Positions 12,498-22,904 of a stretch of DNA of 64,000 nt are shown here, piece after piece. Position 1 is the stretch's first letter; every line of letters begins with the position of its first letter. The stretch is from Mesocentrotus franciscanus (lineage: Eukaryota > Echinodermata > Echinoidea > Camarodonta > Strongylocentrotidae), in assembly GCA_037976565.1 (NCBI GenBank), contig CP137668.1:20808251-20872250 (forward strand), in the 5' to 3' direction. The notes under the pieces are model-generated. The model searched no databases and had not been told where the DNA came from. It saw only the letters and a list, made by a program, of their open reading frames with translations. The translations under genes and the position numbers were made by a program.

Positions 12498-14064
12498 TTT
12501 ATCCTTCTTATATACAGCATACTAAACCACCGATTGTGATCGGGAAAATCGTCATCTCAGGGGTAGCCCTTTCAAATAATTCACAACATTAAATAGTTTC
12601 GTCCTTAACTTAATATTGAATGTTTTAATGGCAGATATGAACTGGTTCATGCAAATTGTAATACATCTTGCATTCACTTTTAAAGCGGATATCTTGCTAA
12701 ATAACTTATTTTGTTGCTCAGAGTAATACTAACCATCATGACACTCTGGTTTGATTTTTGTTCGTGTCATTTCGAACGTCAGATAGAACTTTTAACAACA
12801 TATATTCTTTCTACTTACTGGTTCATTTCCAAATTAGTATTCCTGTACAAGACTAAGTAGCATCGTAAAGGTTGATTTTATAAGGTTCGAAATTCTATGT
12901 GTTATTTTAGATCAAGGCCGATTTCATATGCATACGTCCGTGCCATTGTTACTGAAATTTCAGTGTTATTTTTCAATGTATACGGAGCATTTATATATTT
13001 CTACTCGCACATCAGTCATGATATATCAAGAGAAGAAAAAAAAAACTAACAAAAAACAATATAATGATTGAAACTACTTCCATATTGCCTTATAGGTGGA
13101 AAATGATGCTACCGAGATCATTCATCGCAACATGACTGAGTACGCATTTTCATAGTTAGGATTAATATTGATTTCCATTTCTTGGATAATATAATCCAGC
13201 CTTCAATAGCAGCCGTTCTGTTTCAGTGTGGTTTATGAATGGTATGACGGTTAGATACTCAATTCCGTTGATACTAGCAATGTGTTTAGACAGTTGTGAT
13301 GTATGGCCATCAATCTATAATGTATGGGTGATGGAAGCTATGGCAAGAATCATTTGCGAGAGGCTCAAAATGTCTGAATGAGAGTTGGTGCCATGAATTT
13401 ATTTTCACTTGGTCAGTACACTTATGACCATGTTTTTGCAATATTGTCCGATCGTGACGACCTGTCATCGCCACTTAGTGATTGATCTCTCTTCTTATTT
13501 GTCAGTGAAAATATTTGTAATGTTCATTTACTATTGTAAGGTCATGATGTATGTTGTTGAATGATGTTGTTATAATTATTTCCACGTACTATCGACAAAT
13601 TTAAATTAATTAACATTCGAAAGTCCTGTATTGCTCTTCCATTATACTTTTGAAAATTGATGATAATAGAAAAAAAAAACACTATGAAATACCCTTCTCC
13701 AATTATGTTCTGTGTTGAAACATGAGGAAGGAAACTTAAATCAAAAGACAACTTCACTACGAAACCTTGTCATGCAGAGGGAAGTTATACAGTATCTGCT
13801 TATCGCAAGCCATTCCCCGAGCAATCATCTATAATGTCTGGATGCGTCTCGTCCCCTAGATGAAGGAGCTCTAGGCTCAAGATTACAGTCGGGACCCTTT
13901 GTTCACCTGGTTTCATGCCTCCAGTGGCATACAGGTCAAAGAAACATTGTAGACTGGCAAGGAGATGGGTATTATACAGTGACTTATCAAGTATATTTGG
14001 GGGCCCAAGGTTCGAATGCCAAGAAAAATTAAATACAACTTGCAATGGGTATACAAACACATGT

Positions 14065-14165
14065 CAGGGGCATACCTAGATACGTATACATCAAAATTAC
14101 CCCTCAGTTTGGGGAGGACTTTGCCCCCCACCCCCGCTTAATCAATTTCTGGATACGCCCCAGTG
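14065..14165. mobile_element. Short hAT-like MITE (about 100 bp)
   Basis: The left end CAGGGGCATACCTAG and the reverse complement of the right end, CACTGGGGCGTATCCAG, are imperfect terminal inverted repeats of the CAGNGGC type seen in hAT elements. No 8-bp target duplication is visible, so the boundaries are tentative. The sequence between is C/G-rich and non-coding. Confidence 0.45.
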
Positions 14166-14411
14166 AGATTTTAAAAAGGGAGTGGGAATGGTCGAAGTGG
14201 TCCAAGTGGTGGGGGAGGTCTAAATCAAAACAAACAGATGTAAAAGCGAAGGATCGGAAGCAGGTAGGGGAGAAAGAGAGAGAGAGAAAAAAAAAACGAC
14301 AAGATCACTATCAGGGGTAAAGTGAAAATGTAACAAACAGTTTGGGGAGAATAAAAAAAAGATGATTAAAACAAAGGCTTATTAAGATAGTGGAGTGGTA
14401 CAAAGGGAGAA

Positions 14412-14468
<57 letters not shown>

Positions 14469-14530
14469 AGGGAGGGGGGAGGGAGGGAGAGAGAGAGAGA
14501 ACGAGAGAGAGAGAGAACGAGAGAGAGAGG
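14412..14530. repeat. (GA)n microsatellite with embedded G-runs
   Basis: A purine-only tract: a long GA run, then GGGGGG-A-GGGA-GGGGGG-A-GGGA-GGGA near 14461-14487, then more GA. The G-runs meet the pattern for a G-quadruplex, and the polypurine mirror symmetry fits triplex (H-DNA) formation. It is non-coding. Confidence 0.9.
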
Positions 14531-15597
14531 ATAGAAATAAATAGCTATGCAGGGTTATAGTATGGACTGAGGGTGTGGAGTGATGACATTTTCATTTACT
14601 ATGTCTACTTTAATGTTACCTACCTAATTCTGCAAGGTTGTGCAGCTGAATCGTGTCAAAATCGATAAGTAAGCCTGAGTAAATTAATAGTAGACACGCG
14701 TCCGTGAAATTTGAATAGCCGTATTTCATCAACATGTTAAACAAGATGTGTGCTCCAAAGAGCCAACACATTGCCACTTACAGAAAGCAACAGAATAAGC
14801 TTAGTCGCCATTCTTATTTTGTTTTTAACTATTTAACGGGAAGTCCATTCTGTTGTTTAATTGGTTTAATACAAACAGATAGATTAACAAATATATATTT
14901 CCTCTAAAGAAAATAATTTACATGCAATGTATTTACAGTCATTGCACATATGCTCGTTTAAACAACACTCTATATGGAACAAATATATTGCTTTATCAAC
15001 AAGCAATTATGGACATTTATGATTTTTTTTCTTCTATAGAGCACAAAGGAGAGAATCTTGACTAAACGTCAGAGCATGGCCAATATGACTTGATGGATTA
15101 CAACTTAAATAATTAATATCTTTCTTATTTCTTATCGAATTTTGCTCAAACTCAAACTTTCATTGATATGTTTTTTTTCTCACTTTTTTGTTACTATAGT
15201 AGTTATCAATATAATAGTTATTTGTAATCACACAATCCCCTTCCCCATTATTCGTATTGGTTAAGTATACTTTCGATTATATTGAAAATGCTATATATTC
15301 ATGGGGAACAAGACGGAAGGAGTATTTTGATTTTATTTCTTTAAAGGTAGTCACGAATTATTTGACGAAAGTCTAGGATTTTCTTGATATTGTTTATCCT
15401 TACTTTAATTTTACTTCACTTCGGAAGATGTTTACTTTCAAGCTTTATTGTATGTGTGATTGTCATAAGCCAAGGTATATCTGAAAACATCTTCTTCATT
15501 CTTGATCTTCAAGTCGGAAGATCAACGAGTGAAATATCTACGAAAGCTTATACAATATCCCAGACGCGCTTCGAGAAATATATAAATTTATACAGTG

Positions 15598-15643
15598 TAT
15601 ATATATATATATATCATGTCAGAGTTGAGAATTCTCGCACTTT

Positions 15644-15705
<62 letters not shown>
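15598..15705. repeat. (TA)n microsatellite, two blocks
   Basis: There is a short TA block at about 15598-15614 and a longer one at about 15647-15705, separated by unique sequence. A long open frame crossing it on the + strand reads as alternating Tyr-Ile and is spurious. Confidence 0.9.
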
Positions 15706-15708
<3 letters not shown>

Positions 15709-17088
15709 ATTTTTTTGGGGGGGAGAGGCTTGGGGCGTGGGTGGCGTGGGGGGCCTTTGGGGTTCTAGCATTTATTTTCTGCCTCTTTTAAATTCATTCA
15801 TGATCAAGAAAAAACTAAAGGAGGGGCTTGAATCCCCCTCTAGAACCGCTTTCTTTTGCAATATCCCAAATACATGTAAGTGGAATGGAACATTCTTCTC
15901 AGAAAAAGATGTCCTTTCAAGAATATAATACTTCAATACACGCGAAGGCGTCCTTTTAAGCAGAATAAAATATCCAATTTAGATGGAAAGGGATCTCCTT
16001 CTCCGGCAAAGATGGTATCGAGGGGAATCAGAGGAATTAGTGTCTAACTATCTCACTGTCTTTTGGCCATGTTTTCATGGATCTAATTGTCTAGCAAGAG
16101 CAGGTGATACTTGTTTATCATTCCTAACTTTGAGCCCTGCTTCATCTCATTTAGGGCCATGGATGTTGTAGTATGAAAATTGCGTGAGTGGTGGAGGTAT
16201 GTTGATAGTATTAGTATTCTCAATGTGTGTGTGTGTGTGTGTGTTTGTTGGGGGAGGGGTAGGGGTGAGTGGATAATGGGTGTGTTCTCTCTCCCCTCTT
16301 CATCTTAACTTACCATGTATAACAGTGAATCGTCGAGCGGTAAATGAAATTTCACGCCTATACAGGATGGGATGAAACATTTATTCCCAAAGGTTCATTT
16401 AGAGGAGGTGACATCACCTTTCCTGGAGAATATGAGGGTGTCAACATGCAGCAAATAAAGAAAAGGCATCGACAGCGGGACCATGGTCTGTTGCCCTGTA
16501 TATTATATATTTCCATTCAGTGGCTATGCTTTGAATGTAATGTAGAGCGCTGTACATCGTCAAAGCTCTACAAGCATTTTCTGATTAATTATTTAACCGT
16601 ATCATCACGTGATGAAATCGGGAGTCAACAACATGCATGAGGGTTTTGAGTACCACGAACTGATCACCTGAGTTAAAAGAAAAAACTATGACGGAAAGCA
16701 ACCTCTAAAGCTCATTGGTAGATAGCTTGACCTAGATCTTGTAGGATGGTTTGTACTATAGTTGCATGTCAGATTAAGAAAAAATAATAACTCAAAAGTG
16801 TCTTAATTAAACGTTTAAAAAATATCACTTAAAATTACACGGTATACGGCGGCCTTCTTCTTCTTCTTCTTCTCTTCTTCCTTTTTTGTTGGGGGTGATG
16901 CAGTTCGATATGAATAAGTATGTGATCATTTTTTTTGTAATCAATACTATCTTGGTTTCCTACTCTTTTTATATGATATTAATAATAGTGATAATGATAA
17001 TTTTAGTAATAATAATAATCGTAATAATAATAATAATGAGAGTAACGACATATTAATAATGTTTTCTTATAGGGCAGTTAAACCCAGA

Positions 17089-17195
17089 ATCTCAAGCGTT
17101 AAACAAGGGACCGATCAATGAATTAATTACAACTATACGTATATGAAAAAACAAGTTAAGAAGTTCTACATTTCTGTCTAGATAATACCCGTGTT
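17089..17195. repeat. Direct repeat of about 105 bp, copy 1
   Basis: The blocks 'gaatctcaagcgttaaaca', 'ggaccgatcaatgaa' and 'acaagttaagaagttctaca' recur in the same order at 20788-20890 with small differences. The second copy lies directly before the second copy of the 10.2/20.9 kb repeat. It is a non-coding fragment of an interspersed element. Confidence 0.8.
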
Positions 17196-17411
17196 TAAAC
17201 AGAGAAAAAGAGTAATTAACAAGCTAATTAGAAAAATCTGTATCGAAAGAAGAAGCAAGGGAACTCAGAATTTTTAAGATGTGCATTTAAGAAATTAATA
17301 ATTGCTGTAACCTGTTTCAAACAGATAGAATGTTGTTGTTGTTTGAAACTTTCTTTTGTATACCCTTTAGTACCAGACGGTAACTATGGCCATTTTGGCA
17401 GCCACGTATAG

Positions 17412-17922
17412 GCTTAAAGAGGAAGTTCACTTTGATATTAAGTTTGTTCTAATAGAAGCAGAACATGAGAGAAACAGGTCATTGAAAGTTTAAGCAAAAT
17501 CAGATTAAAACTAAGAAAGTTATGAAATTGTGAAGGTGCGATCAATCAAATACAAATTGGCAACTCTATGACGTATCTTGCGAGGTCCCCTCCCGTTTGC
17601 CTTGTACTAGAAAAACTTCAAACTTTTCTATTTTCCCATAAGAAAAATGTTCGATCATATATTCACCCTAAATATAATTATTGCAAATACAATTTGATAC
17701 AACCCCTGTGTAAACAATTCTATTCCGTCATCAATAACTAAGAAAATGGAAGTTTATGAAATTATCTGTACAGAACAAATTGAAGAGAAGCTCGAAAGAT
17801 ACGTCACAGTGTTGCCAATTTGTGTTTCAGTGATAACAACTTTAAAAATTCATAACTTTCCTACTTTTTAATCGGATATTGCTCAAACTTTCACTAAATT
17901 GTTCTCTCATTCCCCTTTAAAG
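17412..17922. mobile_element. MITE with long terminal inverted repeats (about 510 bp)
   Basis: The left arm (about 17412-17586) and right arm (about 17790-17922) are inverted and diverged. Shared landmarks are CTTTAAAGGGGAA-like outer ends, GAGAGAAACA, 'agaaagttatgaa', 'acaaattggcaac' and 'tgacgtatctt'. The centre is AT-rich with no frame. This fits a non-autonomous DNA transposon; target duplications were not resolved. Confidence 0.7.
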
Positions 17923-19171
17923 TTTTAACAATTGGCCGAAGCCATGCGGACAAACGATGTTTAGTGTTAACGTCCATATTCAACTCTAGAACGTGTTTTT
18001 CCTGACTATGTTTTACGGTGTATGGTCATGCATCCAGCAGAACTTACATCATTTTATATGGTAAAGTTTGATGAATGTGTGCCGTGGTTATTATACGGAT
18101 TGCTAACACTGGAGGCGGCAAACAGGTAAACAGGTGTGGATATCAACAAGCTTAACTCTCAAACGGCTTTCATGCACACATAATCTTCCCGGACAACTTT
18201 ACACTTAATAAATCTGAAATGAGTTGAAAAATAAACACTTTGATAAAGTATCAACGGATTTCCTTTACAGTAACCCCTGTGATTTTTGTTAATGTGTGTG
18301 TGTGTAATTTGGGTTTTTACAGACGTGTATCAATTAAATATGATTAGATTATTTACGTCTGGGGACCGACCTTTAACGTCACCATCCGAAAGACGTGACT
18401 CAGTTTTGAACCGGGGTCCGCCTGAGCCAGTTTGTAGGCGAAGACAGATAGCTGACCAAGTGAACGTACCTCTAGACCAACTCACATCTCCCTGTATTGT
18501 ATTGTGCATTTCTTTGTTTAAGATAATTAAAGACCTTTCTTTATTTACCTCTTTCAATTTATTGACTTGGACAATCATTTTCATTTTTCGAGAATTTAAT
18601 ATTTCATATAGCATTGCGGTTACCTAGAAACATTTGTTTAGAAGGTTCAGGCAAATATTTACATAATTATGTAACTACAGCGGTATTATCCAGGGACATG
18701 GGAAGTATGATTTGATCCTCAAACTTAAATGAAGCTATTGCACACCTCTTTACCCCATTCCCTCACTATTAATTTAACTAGCTTCCTAAAGTTGTTTACG
18801 TGACACGGTTAAGTCTTGAAATGTCAGATGATTCAGTAGACATGTTGTTATTGGTTTTAACATCGTGCAGACAAGACTGCAAATTGGACTAATATAACAA
18901 CACAGAGTCTTGATCTTGAAATGAAGCCCAGCGTTATTACATTTTATTTGCTTTTATTCTTATTGTTGTTTCAAATATGTTTGAGTGATCACTTTATATA
19001 CTATGGAGTTCAACGTTTTTCATGGACTTTAAAAGCAACAAAAAAGATATGAAAATGTTTCGAAAAATATCAGATAGCATACAAAAATGAGCCTTCTATA
19101 ACAGTATAACATAGTTTACTAAGGGTGCCGGCCAGACTTATGTTTTGCAACGACCCAAGCCACCAACCTAC

Positions 19172-19264
19172 TTTCTCTCTCTCTCTCACTCTCTCTCTCT
19201 CTTACATTCTCTCTCTCTCTCTCTCCTAGTCTAACATTCTCTCTCCCCCCCCCTCTCTCTCTCT
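19172..19264. repeat. (CT)n microsatellite, interrupted
   Basis: Several CT runs are separated by short interruptions ('acattct', 'cctagtctaacatt') and a C-run. The minus-strand frame across it reads Arg-Glu repeats and is not a gene. Confidence 0.9.
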
Positions 19265-19777
19265 TTGTCCTCATCCACCATTGTTTGAATGATATTTTTT
19301 TTATTCTCCCCAAACTGCATACGAAGTCGTGAACGTACGTTCGATTTCAAATTTCGTGCATTCGAGGATTGTCCATTCAAATTAACTCAGTAGGCCTGAA
19401 GAGACTGTTTGAGCGTTCAATTTCATTTGGGGAAATTCAGTTTCTTTGCGTGCGTGTAAGATACATACTTGAAAGGGCTTTTGATTTTATTTCTTGTTGA
19501 CTCATGTATAAAGTCATCGGATTTTTATAAAAATCACATTTTCTAATGATGTATACAATGACAGTATGATTGTTAATTTCTTTGTTTGTTTCCATCAGTG
19601 TTCTTTTTGTGTATACATTATGGAGGGTCTGTTTTAAACCATTGCATGTTATTTTTGAATGTTTTCTTAATTATGTTTATAACTAACTGACAGGTTTGTT
19701 TTTCTGTCTTTTCATCTTTTATTTCATTTTCATATGGGACCTTTGGGGCTAGTTGGACAAAGGCATCTGATTTGGAT

Positions 19778-20084
19778 TGCTCATTTCTTAAATGTTATGC
19801 TCTTCGTTGAAATGTGAATGACTCGTTTGAAGAAAAACAATTTGCAAGGATAAAGAACTCGAAGGAGGGAAAATCATTTCGAATGCCCATCCCTTAAATT
19901 GCATGCTCTTTATCTAAAGTCAGGTTACTCATGTTTGCACGGATAAGAAACTCGAACGAGAGAAACTCAAATTGAATGACCATTCGTTAAATCGAATGCT
20001 CCTTATTTAAATTACTTTGACTAATTTGAAGAGCTTGGTGCATGAATAACAAATTTGAACGAACGAAAATGAATTCGAATTACA
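19778..20084. repeat. Three diverged tandem units of about 100 bp
   Basis: Successive units share the order 'TTAAAT..ATGCTC', then 'GACT/TACTC..TTTG', then 'GGATAA..AACTCGAA', then 'GAATG'. They are roughly 107, 95 and 102 bp long and strongly diverged, so this is an old local duplication with no coding frame across units. Confidence 0.55.
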
Positions 20085-20787
20085 ATTTGCCCTGGCAATC
20101 ACAGCTATCGTGAGTGTGAATGCTCTTAACATTAAACTGAACTACCAAATTGCAAAATTGAGCGGTAAAACCTATAATTACAAAATACAACTATGTGAGG
20201 AAATACCATCCCCATCTGACATTAATTCTCGAACATGGTGAATGAGATAGGTCTTATCAAATGTATTCATAGTCAATCCAATGGTATAAAAATAAATTCA
20301 TAAGTATGTTTTCAGCTTCGCATTAAACGCTCCCCACAGATGTTCAAACAAAATTGATTGATGTGCACACACCTATCTATTTGCTATCACTTTTCAATTT
20401 ACGTGCAGAAACACGACTTCACATTGACTTCGGCATTTTGGCGCCATCCAGTGAAGGCAGATCCCACAGTAAATTCGTCTATCATATTTTAGTGTATACT
20501 GGACAGACGGATGGAAAATGCACTTTATATATCTCTCACTTTTAGTGTTCACTTAGAATATGATACTTCTTGCCTTTCCAGAATCAATGTTCTCTATATA
20601 ACAAAAAGAGTGGAACTTCAACAGTTTCTTGAACCCTACATGTACCAGTCTTAATGGCTGTGGCAGCAGAGGTTGCAATACCTTAGCGCTTATTACACTA
20701 ATCTTGCGTTAAATGTACATAATGATAATAATCACTCGAACAGATAACGACGACGTTGAAATATTCTTCTTATGACGAAATCGAAGG

Positions 20788-20890
20788 CCGGGAATCTCAA
20801 GCGTTAAACACGGAACCGATCAATGAACTAATAACAACTATAAGTAGGCCTATATGAAAAAAACAAGTTAAGAAGTTCTACATATCTGTT
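20788..20890. repeat. Direct repeat of about 105 bp, copy 2
   Basis: It matches 17089-17195 ('gaatctcaagcgttaaaca', 'acaagttaagaagttctaca'). About 45 bp further on begins copy 2 of the 350-bp repeat, which suggests a composite or nested insertion. Confidence 0.8.
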
Positions 20891-20937
20891 TAGACACCTT
20901 TTTTTTTAAGGGATTGTGTATCTTTGTCTCAGATTCT

Positions 20938-21290
20938 AAACAAAATCCTGGATTTAGCTCATGCTGCAATCATAATTATAAACCTTTAGGTCATTCAGGA
21001 ATCCCATGACGTTTACAAGCCGATCGCCCGTCTGATTATCAAGATATTTATGATTTGAATTCGAAATCTCATAAATCCTTTTTCCCAACAGTTTTAATAA
21101 CACTACAGTCTATTGGGGAAAATGAGTATGGTAAAACCGGTCACTCAAAATTTTTTACTTTTTTGAGGCACTTCATGATCATTTTGAAGCGCAATTTTGT
21201 TAGGGCTTCAATATTACACCATATCACAGACGCTGATAACACGTAGGGCCATGCATCTCAGATTTGGCATTGTTAAACAATGCCTTTAAG
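20938..21290. repeat. Direct interspersed repeat, copy 2 (about 353 bp)
   Basis: It matches 10231-10595 throughout, for example 'ctggatttagctcatgctgc' and 'ttacaccatatcacagac'. Near its 3' end is a perfect 19-bp palindrome, GGCATTGTTAAACAATGCC, which is degraded in copy 1. The palindrome close to a terminus could be part of the end recognised for mobilisation. No coding capacity was found. Confidence 0.85.
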
Positions 21291-21728
21291 CCTGAAATTT
21301 GGGTGATTCCTTTAATATGTTCAGAAAGTGGATCTCATTATAATGGCGTAAAACACGGTAGCAAGTCCTTCGTAATCTGATAATAGAGGGCTGCCTAGTA
21401 ATGAGACGGGTCGTTTTAATGAGAAGGCGTGATATCCGACCCAATTTCAAGTTGAGATGGTCCCTGTGAGTAGATGGATGTGTTATAATAGTGTGATCTG
21501 ATACATACACTACAAAGAAAGCATTTTCTATTTTTCCATTCACGTCGGGGGTATTCATTGTTCCGGGGTAGTTCTCCAGGTGTGTTTGTAAATCCGGTAG
21601 TCGTTGAGATTCGAATCATGACCCCAATCATGTTTCGCATTCTCTTTAAAGCAAACAAGGGGGCATGAATAATACAAATTTCGTATCGGGCGCCATTTCA
21701 TATGTTTAGAGATGTAAACATACCGTTG

Positions 21729-22410
21729 TAGTGCAGCGGCTTAGCAAGAAAATTGTGCACTTTTTGATAAAAGCATGAAACTTCTAGCATAGTTAGCTTT
21801 CACCATAAGATTTATTTTCAGATGTGGAGGGAAATGAGATTTGACCTCTGATGACCCTGAGAGGTCAAATTCAAAATGGCCGCCAGTCCGCATGGTCTAA
21901 TGTACAAACACGCTTAGTTTTTGAACCATATAGTCCAGAAACACATTCAAGGTGTCATTTCCAACTAAATTGGGGATGCCAATTCATTTAGTAATACTTT
22001 TGAGATCGCCAGAATTCAGGGTTTTGCATTAAGGTCAAGGTCAAGGTCAAAATTGAGTTTTGAATGTTTACAACAACAACAAAATCCCATTTATTTGTCA
22101 TTTGTTTACCCCTATGATCTCAATTTTTTAAGAGTGGTTCCCCTGCAGACCATTAGATTCATTTTCAGATGTGGAGGGAAGTCAGATTTGACCTCTGATG
22201 ACCCTGAGAGGTCAAATTAAAAATGACCGCCAGTCCCGCCTATTCTAATACACTTAACTTTTGAACCAAATACTCTAGAAAAACGATTGAGGTGTCATTT
22301 CTAACTAAATTGGGGATGCCAATTCATTTGGTAATACTTTTGAGATCATTTGAAATCAGGGATTTGCAATAAGGTCAAGGTCAAGGTCAAATTAGGCCCA
22401 AAAGTGATTT
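21729..22410 (+). repeat. Left long terminal inverted repeat with two tandem blocks
   Basis: After the outer 75 bp, a block starting 'ccataagatttattttcaga' (21803) is repeated 347 bp later from 'ccattagattcattttcaga' (22150). Both copies contain 'aggtcaaatt', 'aaaatggccgccagtc' or 'aaaatgaccgccagtc', 'aaattggggatgcca' and a GGTCAA triplication. The block is reverse complementary to the right arm. Confidence 0.85.
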
Positions 22411-22513
22411 TTTTGTTTTTTTGTTGTTTAAACTTTGCCTCTATTTTGACAATAAAGGAGTCATTATTTACAAAAAAATAAAAGGACACATGTACCACCA
22501 CTTTGACTACCCA

Positions 22514-22807
22514 GGGCAAAATTTCATAGAGCTGCTTAACGGCCAATTATGTGCTTACGTACGAGTTACTACTTCATAGCGCTGCTAACCGTATAAGCAC
22601 ACGAAAATGCATACTATAAACCTAACGGTGCTTACTGCAGGAAAATGAATTTTTTAACAATGCAAATCCATTGTGAACGCGCAAGGTGGACACCTTGTTT
22701 TCTCGATAACATGTGAGACCTATGTGCTAACCTGCTTGAGCAAATTTGTCTGCTACAGTTAGCACGAAAATTAGCTTACCGGTAAGCAGCTTTATGAACC
22801 TGGGCCC
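22514..22807. mobile_element. Nested MITE of about 294 bp
   Basis: The ends GGGCAAAATTTCATAGAGC and (reverse complement) GGGCCCAGGTTCATAAAGC continue into GCTGCTTAMCGG on both sides, giving inverted ends of about 33 bp. Inside are further short palindromic variants such as 'cttcatagcgctgctaacc'. It lies between the left arm of the 4.9-kb element and the 3' end of its gene, so it is either a later insertion or was carried along. It has no coding frame. Confidence 0.7.
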
Positions 22808-22904
22808 AGAAGACAAAAAAAGCTATTCCAAATACGAACCTGCTCATTACCACAGCTATAGTTATCCACATAAATTTAGCACTGCATGTCCACAAAATCA
22901 AAAT

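Larger units (their letters stand above)
14590..17410. other. Non-coding region with microsatellites
   Basis: Besides the TA blocks there is a (GT)n run at about 16227-16244, a TTC-rich run at about 16856-16880 and an AAT-rich run at about 16975-17040. A block of about 100 bp at 17089-17195 recurs at 20788-20890. No exon could be recognised. Confidence 0.5.
17923..20787. other. Non-coding region
   Basis: It holds a (CT)n tract at about 19172-19264 and a diverged tandem array at 19778-20084. The open frames at 18286-18627 on both strands show no recognisable protein. Confidence 0.5.

Noticed and set aside
15384..15791. 135-codon + strand frame with hydrophobic start
   Set aside because: Runs through a TA microsatellite; the hydrophobic part is AT-rich composition.
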